A stretch of 64,000 nucleotides of DNA from Sediminibacterium sp. UBA657 (GTDB taxonomy: Bacteria > Bacteroidota > Bacteroidia > Chitinophagales > Chitinophagaceae). Shown here one piece after another: positions 1 to 8,446 of this stretch. Positions within the stretch are counted from its first letter, which is position 1. Each line of letters begins with the position of its first letter. The notes beneath the pieces were generated by a model, which was not told where the DNA came from, ran no database searches, and saw nothing but the letters and a program-made list of their open reading frames with translations. Both the position numbers and the translations under genes were made by a program. The stretch spans positions 1 through 64,000 of the forward strand of contig DBOB01000028.1 of NCBI GenBank assembly GCA_002299885.1. Reading direction: 5' to 3'.

Positions 1-97
1 CAACTATAGTAATGAGGGAGAGATAGAATATATCATTAGAAAAGAAAAAAATTATAACAAACTCACGAATGGGAGAAAATCCAAACAACAAATTAAT

Positions 98-766
98 ATG
101 AAAACAATTAGTAGAAACAACCCATGTCCTTGTAATAGTGGAAAGAAATTTAAAAGGTGTTGTGAAAAAAAGTATTCAGAAATGAATGATTTAAGTTTCA
201 AAAGAAACATAATTGGTGATACCCGAAAAAGAGAATTTGAAGAAAGTAAGGTACCTATCTGGAGAAAGTCTATAAAAAACCTTCCCCAAAGAGTTAAAAC
301 CGTTTTGAGAGAATATCTAAATAAAGAACAAATAATAGAATACGGTTGTTACTATAATTCATCTCATTTAACCCTAATTGATTCAGAAATTAAAACTGTT
401 AGAGGGTGGTATGGATTTAAAATAGACGAACAATATATTAAACATATTGTGAGAGGTTCAAATAAAAGGTTTTTCTCTTATTGTGACGATTATGGTATTG
501 AAATAATTGATACAAAAAAACAAATGAAATATAATCCACATAGTTGGAATGAATACAATGGAATTCACTTTGATTTAACTACCGAAAAAAATGAAACTTT
601 TAATCAGTGGATTACATATAGTATATGTGATATTAAAGATTATAAAGAAATAAAATCAGATTCAATAATATCTAATTTTTATATTACGGAATTGAAAAAT
701 TATAAAAGAAATATATTAAAAGGTGGAAGAAGAGTACTTAATAAAAAATTGTTAGAATTACTTTAG
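98..766 (+). CDS. SEC-C motif protein of unknown function, 5' end uncertain
   Basis: Residues 9-22 form a SEC-C motif (CPCNSGKKFKRCC), the Cys-rich zinc-binding tail first known from SecA and found on many unrelated proteins. The remaining ~200 residues are rich in Lys, Asn, Tyr and Ile and match no family I recognise. ATG98 fits the usual position of a SEC-C motif at the very N-terminus, but the frame stays open upstream to base 2 with no stop, so the gene may start outside the window. No Shine-Dalgarno is seen. Composition is more A+T-rich than the genes right of 2.7 kb, and it converges on the recombinase gene, which fits cargo of an integrated element. Confidence 0.65.
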   Translation: MKTISRNNPCPCNSGKKFKRCCEKKYSEMNDLSFKRNIIGDTRKREFEESKVPIWRKSIKNLPQRVKTVLREYLNKEQIIEYGCYYNSSHLTLIDSEIKTVRGWYGFKIDEQYIKHIVRGSNKRFFSYCDDYGIEIIDTKKQMKYNPHSWNEYNGIHFDLTTEKNETFNQWITYSICDIKDYKEIKSDSIISNFYITELKNYKRNILKGGRRVLNKKLLELL

Positions 767-789
767 ATTATAAATATATTTTACTTACA

Positions 790-813
790 ACTCCCAACAT
801 TACCGTTGGGAGT
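790..813. terminator. Hairpin between convergent genes
   Basis: A 9-bp stem (ACTCCCAAC / GTTGGGAGT, loop ATTACC) lies between the SEC-C gene and the 3' end of the recombinase gene. Flanks are A/T-rich but without a clean U-run, so it is a weak bidirectional terminator candidate. Confidence 0.45.
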
Positions 814-833
814 AATATCTAAAATGAAAAATA

Positions 834-2477
834 TTATGAAATAGTTTTAATCATTAATTCCTCATATACCTTCTTTGTAATGAGTTTTCGTTCATAACGG
901 GATTTCAACTCCTCTAACTTCTTATCTATATCTTCAGAGGATAATTCCTTCTTTATCTCTTTACTTTCAATTTTATGAACTGTTTCCTTAACATCCTTTA
1001 AATCCTCTTCAATAAAATCAAACATCTTCTCTAACTTATCTTCATCCCTACCTACATACCTACTCGTCATATCCATCCCAGAGTGACCCATTTGTTTACT
1101 AATTGAATACGGGTCCACTCCCTGATGTGAACCAATTGTTGAATGGGTTTTTCTTCCCATGTGAAAACTGATATTGGTATATAAAGGAACTTTAGTTTCT
1201 GAACTTGTTTCACCACTCATTGTAACTACCTCTACTCTCCTTGTTAATCCTAATATCTTACCTATATTTTTGATGTGTACATTTCCTTTTGTATTATACA
1301 TCCTTCTGGATTTATCATTCTCACTTGTTGGTAATGGGAATACATACTGATTAGAACTCTTTCCTTTAACATACTTCATCCAAATAAACCTAGATAATTC
1401 GTTTTCAATAATCTCTACCCTCCTTTTAGTTTTCAATTGAATTGGAGTAAACTTCCTTGTATCGTAATCATAATTCATACCTCTAATGGTTACTAAATTA
1501 CTCCACCTCAAACCAGTGGATATACCAAATAGGAACATATCCAATAGAACTTCATAGTTAGTATAATGATTTACTTTTCCAGTAGGTTCATCTCCCTTAA
1601 TCATACCTTTCTTATCAAATGTTGTTTTCCTTACTTCTTCAGTTATGATATAATCCTTTTCCTTCCAGTTTTTATAATACTCAAGAACTTTGGTGTTTAT
1701 CTTCCCATTCTTTAAAGTGTAATCAAACCCTCTGAATTTGAAAAGTTTCGTAATCTCATCCTCATTTAATGTGATGATGGTTTTATAGTTGGTTGGTAAA
1801 GTAACTTTATAGGAAGTATCACCTCCTTTGGTGTAGTTATTCTTTTTAGACCATCTTACAAATTGACGGAATTGAGAAATGATTTTGGATATGGTAACAT
1901 TACTCAAATCCTTATTTATTAGATGACTTTGAAGATTCTCATAGAACTCATCCCCAATCTCATAAAAATCAAAATCAGAACCATATTTGATTTTAATCAA
2001 CTCCTTAATATGGACGAATCTAGATTTAACGGATTTTGAATATGGAGTATCTTCCTTAACCCCTACCTTATACTTACTCTTTGATGTATTCTCAACGTGT
2101 AGGAGGTATTTATCAATTACGAATAGGACCAACAAACTGGTTGATTGTGTGGGTATCTTACTTTCAAAATAGTTTTCCTTCTCTTTCTTCTTAAACTGAT
2201 TTTTAACCATTTCACAAGATGGTTCTACTCCTTCAGTATTTAGGTTGTATATGATTTGGTTAATCCGTTCTTTAAACCCCCTCAGAACCTCATTTTTCCT
2301 CAAAAATTCGGTGTCTGTCCGTTTGATAGGGTTTTCACTCTTCCCATCCCCAAAGTCCGATTTTTTAACCTTTAAAGAGGGTGTTAAATCAACCTGTTTA
2401 CTCCTATACTTATACTTCAATATCACATAACAATCTTTGGTACTTTTATTCTCCTTTATGATGTAGTATAATCTCAT
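834..2477 (-). CDS. Tyrosine recombinase / phage-type integrase
   Basis: 547-residue site-specific recombinase that would catalyse integration or excision of a mobile element. The catalytic set is complete: R324 (STGLRWSNL), Lys349/351 in the beta-hairpin, H439 and R442 (FHMGRKTHS), H465 (QMGHSG) and the nucleophile Y474 (TSRYVG). An N-terminal arm-binding/SAM-like region occupies about residues 1-220. A charged tail after residue 480 ends in a SHOCT-like helical hairpin (KLEELKSRYERKLITKKVY). It is low in G+C and reads leftward from a point ~240 bp from the core operon, as expected of an integrase beside its attachment site. Intact, so potentially active. Confidence 0.93.
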   Translation of the reverse strand: MRLYYIIKENKSTKDCYVILKYKYRSKQVDLTPSLKVKKSDFGDGKSENPIKRTDTEFLRKNEVLRGFKERINQIIYNLNTEGVEPSCEMVKNQFKKKEKENYFESKIPTQSTSLLVLFVIDKYLLHVENTSKSKYKVGVKEDTPYSKSVKSRFVHIKELIKIKYGSDFDFYEIGDEFYENLQSHLINKDLSNVTISKIISQFRQFVRWSKKNNYTKGGDTSYKVTLPTNYKTIITLNEDEITKLFKFRGFDYTLKNGKINTKVLEYYKNWKEKDYIITEEVRKTTFDKKGMIKGDEPTGKVNHYTNYEVLLDMFLFGISTGLRWSNLVTIRGMNYDYDTRKFTPIQLKTKRRVEIIENELSRFIWMKYVKGKSSNQYVFPLPTSENDKSRRMYNTKGNVHIKNIGKILGLTRRVEVVTMSGETSSETKVPLYTNISFHMGRKTHSTIGSHQGVDPYSISKQMGHSGMDMTSRYVGRDEDKLEKMFDFIEEDLKDVKETVHKIESKEIKKELSSEDIDKKLEELKSRYERKLITKKVYEELMIKTIS

Positions 2478-2521
2478 TCTATTGAATTTGAATTAAATTT
2501 ACACCAATACAATGAAAATTA

Positions 2522-2536
2522 CCACCAATCTGGTGG
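2522..2536. repeat. Small inverted repeat upstream of integrase
   Basis: CCACCA-N3-TGGTGG lies 45 bp upstream of the recombinase start. It could be an operator for integrase expression or part of a recombinase binding region. Function is inferred from position only. Confidence 0.4.
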
Positions 2537-2638
2537 AAAATTTCCCTGTTTTTTTAGTAAATATGCTACAATATATTAATAATCAATTAGTTATAAGCTT
2601 AGGTTGGATACAGGTCAGGCAACCAAACAAAAAAGAAG

Positions 2639-2663
2639 CCGCAACGTAAGTTGCGGTTTTTTT
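2639..2663. terminator. Bidirectional rho-independent terminator
   Basis: CCGCAAC-GTAA-GTTGCGG followed by seven T on the + strand. On the - strand the same stem is followed by CTTCTTTTTT. It sits 52-76 bp past the stop of the RmlD-like gene and most simply ends that leftward operon. It also insulates the operon from the element to the left. Confidence 0.85.
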
Positions 2664-2714
2664 ATGCCCGAAGAGATCGATCAAGATTGCTTGATAGGTC
2701 CTTCTTTTAGTAAA

Positions 2715-3596
2715 TTACAACACATTTAAATTTAATAACTCAATACACTCTTTTAAAGCATCCTCCCAATGGCGAATATCCACCTCTACATCTTGTTCAA
2801 TTTTAGAAGTATCTAAAACTGAATAGGCAGGTCTTTTAGCAGGTGTTGGAAAGTCTTTGGTTTCAATAGGGTTCAATATGCAATCTAATCCAGCAATCGC
2901 TTTTATTTTGGCTGCAAAATCAAACCAGGTTGTTTCTCCCACATTGGCATAATGATATATCCCATTAATGGTCTTGCCAGCATTCATAGATTCAATCATT
3001 TGCATTGTAGCCATCGCTAAATCCTTTGCATAAGTAGGTCTGCCCTTTTGATCTGCTACAATATTTAAATTTGGTCTTTCCTTCATTAAACGCATCATCG
3101 TTTTAACAAAATTATTCCCATGACTACTGAAAACCCAAGAGGTTCTAATTATAACTGTATTTTCATTGGCTTCCATCGCCATTGACTCCCCAGCAGCTTT
3201 TGTAGACCCATAATAATTCACTGGATTCACTTTTGTTGAACATAAATAAGGTTCAACTGCTTCCCCATTAAATACATAATCTGTTGAGTAAGTGATAAAA
3301 GGGATTGCTAACCCTTTGCTTATACGAGCTAATTCTTGAACAGCAGTTGCATTCACAGTGAATGCCAATTCCTTTTCTGTTTCAGATTTATCCACAGCGG
3401 TATAAGCAGCAGTATTGATGATACAATCAGGCGCAATAGAATGAATTATTTTTTCAAATGTTTCTGGGAAAGTCAAATCCAATTGACTTCTATCTACAAT
3501 TACAAATTTAAATGCAGGATATGATTTTGCTAGTTGGCCTAATTCCCATCCCAATTGACCTTTAGCGCCAGTAACTAAAATTGTTTGAATCGCCAT
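2715..3596 (-). CDS. rfbD: RmlD-like dTDP-4-dehydrorhamnose reductase
   Basis: SDR-fold NAD(P)H-dependent sugar-nucleotide reductase of the RmlD/RfbD family, which reduces dTDP-4-keto-L-rhamnose to dTDP-L-rhamnose. Visible are the cofactor loop TGAKGQLG (residues 9-16), STDYVF (104-109) and the catalytic pair Y129/K133 (YGSTK). Length 293 is normal. It is the last gene of a four-gene leftward run, 50 bp after the UDP-glucuronate decarboxylase. No rfbA, rfbB or rfbC is in the window, so the true substrate in this operon could be another 4-keto sugar nucleotide. Confidence 0.88.
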   Translation of the reverse strand: MAIQTILVTGAKGQLGWELGQLAKSYPAFKFVIVDRSQLDLTFPETFEKIIHSIAPDCIINTAAYTAVDKSETEKELAFTVNATAVQELARISKGLAIPFITYSTDYVFNGEAVEPYLCSTKVNPVNYYGSTKAAGESMAMEANENTVIIRTSWVFSSHGNNFVKTMMRLMKERPNLNIVADQKGRPTYAKDLAMATMQMIESMNAGKTINGIYHYANVGETTWFDFAAKIKAIAGLDCILNPIETKDFPTPAKRPAYSVLDTSKIEQDVEVDIRHWEDALKECIELLNLNVL

Positions 3597-3646
3597 ATTG
3601 AATAACTAAATTGAATGATTAACGCTTTTGATAAATCGTACCAGAA

Positions 3647-4627
3647 TTATTTTGAAATAAACTCTTTAGGCAATTTAGTCCACTCAGATGGTGGTAATGC
3701 TTTAAAGTATTCGTATGTTTTTTTCAAGCCTTCTGCACGTTCTACTTTAGGCTCCCATCCTAAAATGGTTCTTGCTTTTGTGATGTCTGGTTGTCTTTGC
3801 TTTGGATCATCAATGGGCAAAGGCTTATAAACAATCTTTACCGTATTGCCTGTTAATTTCAATACCTCTTCTGCAAAATCTTTTAAGCTAATTTCATTCG
3901 GGTTGCCGATATTCACTGGACTTGAATAGTCGCTTAATAATAATCTATAAATGCCTTCTACTAAATCATCCACATAACAGAAGCTTCTTGTTTGTGAGCC
4001 ATCTCCAAACACCGTCATATCCTCACCTCTTAAGGCTTGTCCAATAAATGCAGGTAGTGCACGGCCATCATTCAGACGCATTCTAGGGCCATAGGTATTG
4101 AAGATGCGGATGATTCTAGTTTCAACGTTATGAAAAGTATGGTAGGCCATGGTGATGCTTTCCATATAACGCTTTGCTTCGTCATACACGCCTCTTGGAC
4201 CCACTGGATTCACATTGCCCCAGTACTCCTCGGTTTGTGGATGCACTAAAGGATCTCCGTATACTTCGCTTGTACTTGCCACCAATATTCTTGCACCCTT
4301 TGCTTTAGCTAGGCCCAAGCAATTATGTGTACCCATCGCTCCTACTTTCAAAGTTTGGATAGGAATTTTTAAATAATCTATTGGACTTGCTGGTGAGGCA
4401 AAATGTAAAATATAATCCAGGTCGCCTTTGATGTCAATGAATTTTGTCACATCATGGTGGATGAATTCAAAATTTGGATTCGAATTTAGGTGCTCGATAT
4501 TCATTAAGTCTCCTGTGATCAAATTATCCATCGCAATCACATAATAGCCTTCTTTGATAAAACGATCACACAAGTGCGATCCTAAAAATCCTGCTGCTCC
4601 TGTAATTAATATTCTTTTTTGACTCAT
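3647..4627 (-). CDS. UDP-glucuronate decarboxylase (UDP-xylose synthase)
   Basis: Extended SDR enzyme converting UDP-glucuronate to UDP-xylose through a 4-keto intermediate. Features: TGAAGFLGSH nucleotide loop (9-18), the FASPASP segment (77-82), STSEVYGD (118-125) and catalytic Y148/K152 in YDEAKR, all typical of UXS enzymes. 326 residues, full length. It follows the UDP-glucose dehydrogenase gene by 22 bp, so substrate and enzyme are made from one transcript: UDP-Glc to UDP-GlcA to UDP-Xyl. Confidence 0.92.
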   Translation of the reverse strand: MSQKRILITGAAGFLGSHLCDRFIKEGYYVIAMDNLITGDLMNIEHLNSNPNFEFIHHDVTKFIDIKGDLDYILHFASPASPIDYLKIPIQTLKVGAMGTHNCLGLAKAKGARILVASTSEVYGDPLVHPQTEEYWGNVNPVGPRGVYDEAKRYMESITMAYHTFHNVETRIIRIFNTYGPRMRLNDGRALPAFIGQALRGEDMTVFGDGSQTRSFCYVDDLVEGIYRLLLSDYSSPVNIGNPNEISLKDFAEEVLKLTGNTVKIVYKPLPIDDPKQRQPDITKARTILGWEPKVERAEGLKKTYEYFKALPPSEWTKLPKEFISK

Positions 4628-4649
4628 AATTTTTGCTTGTGTTTTGAGT

Positions 4650-5969
4650 CTAATTTATTTTGTTAGAGTCTGCTCTTCCAATACTTTCATAATGATACCC
4701 TAAGTCCTTCATCTTGGCTACATCAAATAAGTTCCTACCATCAAAAATGATCTTGTGCTTAATCTCTTTTTCCATACGCTCAAAATCCGGTGTTCTAAAC
4801 TCACTCCATTCTGTGGCTATAATCAAAGCGGATGCATTTTGCAGTGCTTCATATTGGTTCGCTGCGTATTGTATCTTATCTCCTATCTGTGCTTTTACAT
4901 TTGGCATAGCTTCTGGATCATAAGCCGTTACAGTAGCGCCTGCGTTTGTTAGTGCATCAATGATACTTAAGGCTGGTGCCTCTCTAATATCGTCTGTATT
5001 AGGCTTAAACGCTAAACCCCATAAAGCAAAATGCTTGCCTTGTAAATCGTTCATATAAAACGCCTTGATCTTTTCTACTAAATGTAGTTTTTGATTGGCG
5101 TTCACTTTCTCTACTGCTTTTAAAATCTCAAAATCATATTTGACTTCGTCCGATGACATGATCAAGGCTTGTACATCTTTTGGAAAACATGATCCACCAT
5201 AACCAATGCCTGGGAATAAAAAACGTTTTCCAATTCTGTCATCCGATCCAATCCCTCTTCTTACCATGTCCACGTCCGCACCCATGCGCTCACATAGTTG
5301 TGCAATCTCGTTCATGAATGAAATCTTAGTAGCTAAGAATGAATTGGCTGCATACTTCGTTAACTCTGAACTACGCTCGTCCATAAAGATCACTGGATTA
5401 CCCTGTCTTACAAATGGCGCATATAAATCACTCATTAATTTCTTTGCTCTTTCTGATCTTGTGCCCACCACCACTCTATCTGGCTTCATGAAATCATCCA
5501 CCGCCACACCCTCTCTTAAAAACTCTGGGTTGCTCACTACATCATATTCACCTGTATAATTTTGTGCAATTGCTGCGCTTACCTTATCTGCAGTACCCAC
5601 TGGTACCGTGCTCTTATTCACGATAACTTTATAGCCCTTTAATATCTTCCCTAAATGATCCGCTACACCCAATACATATTTTAAATCCGCACTACCGTCC
5701 GCTCCTGGAGGTGTTGGTAATGCTAAAAAGATAATCTCCGCATCCTCCACCGCTTCTTCTAACTGTGTGGTGAATCTTAGACGCTCCTCTTTGATATTTC
5801 TTAAAAAAATTTTCTCTAGCCCTGGTTCATAAATGGTGATTTGACCTCCGCTTAATTTTTCAACCTTGGCTTTATCAATGTCCACGCAAGTTACTTTGTT
5901 ACCCGTCTCTGCGAAACAAGTGCCTGTTACTAATCCTACGTATCCTGTGCCTACTACTGCTATTTTCAT
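4650..5969 (-). CDS. ugd: UDP-glucose 6-dehydrogenase
   Basis: Oxidises UDP-glucose to UDP-glucuronate with two NAD+. N-terminal Rossmann motif GTGYVG (7-12), NPEFLREG (147-154), K215 in the ATKISF segment, catalytic C261 in GYGGSCFPKD and the C-terminal GLAFKPNTDD segment. 439 residues, normal for the bacterial family. Lies between the DegT aminotransferase and the decarboxylase with gaps of about 20 bp, so it is operonic; its product feeds the next gene. Confidence 0.95.
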   Translation of the reverse strand: MKIAVVGTGYVGLVTGTCFAETGNKVTCVDIDKAKVEKLSGGQITIYEPGLEKIFLRNIKEERLRFTTQLEEAVEDAEIIFLALPTPPGADGSADLKYVLGVADHLGKILKGYKVIVNKSTVPVGTADKVSAAIAQNYTGEYDVVSNPEFLREGVAVDDFMKPDRVVVGTRSERAKKLMSDLYAPFVRQGNPVIFMDERSSELTKYAANSFLATKISFMNEIAQLCERMGADVDMVRRGIGSDDRIGKRFLFPGIGYGGSCFPKDVQALIMSSDEVKYDFEILKAVEKVNANQKLHLVEKIKAFYMNDLQGKHFALWGLAFKPNTDDIREAPALSIIDALTNAGATVTAYDPEAMPNVKAQIGDKIQYAANQYEALQNASALIIATEWSEFRTPDFERMEKEIKHKIIFDGRNLFDVAKMKDLGYHYESIGRADSNKIN

Positions 5970-5989
5970 TGATAATTATTTTAGCACTT

Positions 5990-7117
5990 TTAATTAAAAA
6001 AAGATTGAACCCCTTCTGTAATATATTTTAATTGCGCTTCGTCCATTTCTGTGTGAATTGGTAAAGAACAAACGCATGGCGTTAATTGATCTGTTACTTT
6101 TAAATCCCATTGATGATGTTGATCAGATGCAAACATTTTTTGCAAATGACCTGGAACAGGATAATAAATCATACATGGAATTTCTTTAGCAGCTAAATGT
6201 GCAATGAATTTTTCTCTATCAACACCTTTCAACTGAATTGTATACTGATGAAACACATGTGTACTATAATTTGCAATAGCTGGTGTTACAATCGCATCAA
6301 TACCAGCAAAAGCTTGCGTATAATAAGCTGCAACAGCTTGTCTAGCCTTATTGTAAGTATCTAATTTTGCTAGTTTTATATTTAAGATAGCTGCTTGAAT
6401 AGAATCCAATCTTGAATTACAACCTACTACATCATGATAATAACGTGCAGATTGTCCATGATTGGCGATCATTGCCATTTTATCTGCTAATACTTTATCA
6501 TTAGAAAAAATAGCACCTCCGTCTCCAAATGCACCTAAGTTTTTACTAGGATAAAAGGAAGTGGCGCCTATATGCCCCATGGTACCTGTTTTTTTAACAG
6601 TGCCATCAGAGAAGGTATAGTCTGCTCCTATCGCTTGTGCATTGTCCTCTATCACATACAAATTATGTTGCTTTGCAATTTCCAAAATCGCTTCCATGGG
6701 AGCAGCATGTCCATATAAATGCACCGGTACAATCGCTTTTGTTTTTGGTGTGATCGCTTTTTTTAAGCTTTCAATATCCATACAATAAGTCACAGGGTCA
6801 ACATCTACAAAAACAGGGGTTAACTTTAATAAAGCCACTACTTCGGTAGTAGCGATATAAGTAAATGAAGGCGTGATAACCTCGTCACCTGGTTGCAAGT
6901 CCAATGCCATCATCGCAATTTGCAGTGCATCCGTTCCATTAGCACATGGCACCACATATTGTACCCCTAAATATTCACCTAAATTTTTTGAAAAATCTTG
7001 TACGGCTTTGCCATTAATATACGCAGCAGAATCCAATACGTTTTGTATGGCCTGGTCTACCTCTTCTTTGATGGCTAGATACTGATTTTTTGTATCTACC
7101 ATTTGTATTTTTCGCAT
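5990..7117 (-). CDS. DegT/DnrJ/EryC1/StrS aminotransferase
   Basis: PLP-dependent sugar aminotransferase family that aminates keto groups of nucleotide sugars. The Schiff-base lysine is in SFYPSKNLGAFGDGG (about residue 192 of the 375-residue form). I start at ATG 7117 (MRKIQMVD), the usual N-terminus of the family. A longer frame from 7192 would add 25 residues (Trp/Phe-rich) unlike the family and would cover a candidate -7 box. First gene of the four-gene leftward operon. With the downstream enzymes it suggests an aminated UDP-sugar or pentose for LPS or capsule, but the exact product is not deducible. Confidence 0.9.
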   Translation of the reverse strand: MRKIQMVDTKNQYLAIKEEVDQAIQNVLDSAAYINGKAVQDFSKNLGEYLGVQYVVPCANGTDALQIAMMALDLQPGDEVITPSFTYIATTEVVALLKLTPVFVDVDPVTYCMDIESLKKAITPKTKAIVPVHLYGHAAPMEAILEIAKQHNLYVIEDNAQAIGADYTFSDGTVKKTGTMGHIGATSFYPSKNLGAFGDGGAIFSNDKVLADKMAMIANHGQSARYYHDVVGCNSRLDSIQAAILNIKLAKLDTYNKARQAVAAYYTQAFAGIDAIVTPAIANYSTHVFHQYTIQLKGVDREKFIAHLAAKEIPCMIYYPVPGHLQKMFASDQHHQWDLKVTDQLTPCVCSLPIHTEMDEAQLKYITEGVQSFFN

Positions 7118-7131
7118 CCAATGAATTTTGC

Positions 7132-7139
7132 CAAAATTA
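7132..7139 (-). promoter_or_regulatory. Candidate -7 box for nucleotide-sugar operon
   Basis: Minus-strand TAATTTTG matches the Bacteroidota TAnnTTTG -7 consensus and ends 14 bases before ATG 7117. No well-spaced -33 TTG is visible. Its position supports the shorter aminotransferase start. Confidence 0.4.
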
Positions 7140-7204
7140 CAATAAAATGGCCAAAAAGGTGGAAATACCCCCATTGTATCCCATCTTTGCAATAGCCCAT
7201 TTTT

Positions 7205-8446
7205 ATGATACTATATCGTCTGTTTTTATTGTTTTATCCAATTCTAGCAAAGCTCATTAGTCCATTTAATGAGAAGGCTAAGTATTGGGTGGAGGGACAA
7301 CAAAAGGTTTGGGATGAAATAAGCGTTTTATCTAGTCAAATTAAGGGGCCCATCATTTGGGTGCACTGCGCCTCATATGGTGAATTTGAACAAGGCTTCC
7401 CCATCATAACTGGCATAAAAAAAACCTATCCTACACATCAAATTTGGGTAACCTTTTTTTCACCTTCAGGCTACTTACACCGAAAAAATCACCCCGATGT
7501 TGACTTTGTTTCTTATCTGCCGTTAGATAGTCCATCTACTGCGACTAAGTGGATGGAAATGGTGCAGCCAAAATGTATTGTATTTATCAAATATGAATTT
7601 TGGTATTATTATTTAAAGCTTGCAGCACTCCATAAAATTCCTACTTTTTTAGCTGCTGCAATTTTTAGACCTAATCAAATATTTTTTAAATTCTACGGCG
7701 GATTTTATCGTAGTATGTTGCAATTATTCACTGGTATTTTAGTACAAGATGTCCATTCAAAAAATTTAATCGCACCCCTTTTAAAGGATACACATTTGCA
7801 TGTGAGTGGCGATACTCGATTTGATCGTGTACTGGATATTGCTTCTTCAAAAAATTCTATTGATTGGTTATCAAAATTAGCAGATGGTAAAATTGTTGTT
7901 GCAGGAAGTACCTGGGAAGATGACCATAAAATCATTGGATCTGTTTTGGAGCATTGGAACCAATGCAATTGGATCATTGTACCGCACAATGTAGATGCAG
8001 CATCCATTAAAGCATGTCAATCACAATTTAAAAATTCGATTTGTTTGTCTGAATGGTTGACTCAATCAAATTCCATGGAAAAGCCAATGGTATTGATTGT
8101 TGACCAAATTGGTTTATTGAGTCAATTGTATCAGTATGCTGATATTGCTTATATAGGTGGAGGTTTTACTAAAGATGGAATCCACAATGTACTTGAAGCT
8201 GCAGTATTTGGTAAGCCTGTTGTTTGGGGACCAAATGATTCAAAATACCCTGAAGCCATTGGATTGCGCAACGCAGGTGGAGGGATTCAAATAAAAGATG
8301 CTAGCACTTTAAATGGAACAATCCATAAACTGTTAAGCAATGCTAATTTTTATAATGTTACTGGAGACGCTGCTTTAAAATATGTGCAAGAACATGCAGG
8401 TGCGACCCAAAAAACAATTGATTGTATTAAGCAAATCTACGTTTAA
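7205..8446 (+). CDS. waaA: 3-deoxy-D-manno-octulosonic acid transferase
   Basis: GT30 enzyme that adds Kdo from CMP-Kdo to lipid IVA at the inner membrane during lipopolysaccharide synthesis. N-terminal hydrophobic anchor segment (LYRLFLLFYPIL), PIIWVHCASYGEFEQ, VVAGSTWEDDH and the C-terminal donor-binding segment GGGFTKDGIHNVLEAA. 413 residues, full length. Divergent from the nucleotide-sugar operon with under 90 bp between starts; its last 20 bases overlap the convergent gene that follows. The envelope-sugar neighbourhood fits its role. Confidence 0.93.
   Translation: MILYRLFLLFYPILAKLISPFNEKAKYWVEGQQKVWDEISVLSSQIKGPIIWVHCASYGEFEQGFPIITGIKKTYPTHQIWVTFFSPSGYLHRKNHPDVDFVSYLPLDSPSTATKWMEMVQPKCIVFIKYEFWYYYLKLAALHKIPTFLAAAIFRPNQIFFKFYGGFYRSMLQLFTGILVQDVHSKNLIAPLLKDTHLHVSGDTRFDRVLDIASSKNSIDWLSKLADGKIVVAGSTWEDDHKIIGSVLEHWNQCNWIIVPHNVDAASIKACQSQFKNSICLSEWLTQSNSMEKPMVLIVDQIGLLSQLYQYADIAYIGGGFTKDGIHNVLEAAVFGKPVVWGPNDSKYPEAIGLRNAGGGIQIKDASTLNGTIHKLLSNANFYNVTGDAALKYVQEHAGATQKTIDCIKQIYV

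Noticed and set aside
2245..2430. Short plus-strand reading frames inside the recombinase gene
   Set aside because: They are antisense shadows of a clearly conserved gene, with no promoter or family resemblance.
2600..2663. Possible 3' end of an RNA gene (tRNA or tmRNA remnant) before the + strand terminator
   Set aside because: GGTTG...CAACC can pair, but no TTCGA T-loop or acceptor stem is present, and the terminator is explained by the leftward rfbD operon.
7118..7192. Twenty-five extra N-terminal residues on the DegT aminotransferase
   Set aside because: Trp/Phe-rich sequence unlike family members; it overlaps a candidate promoter.
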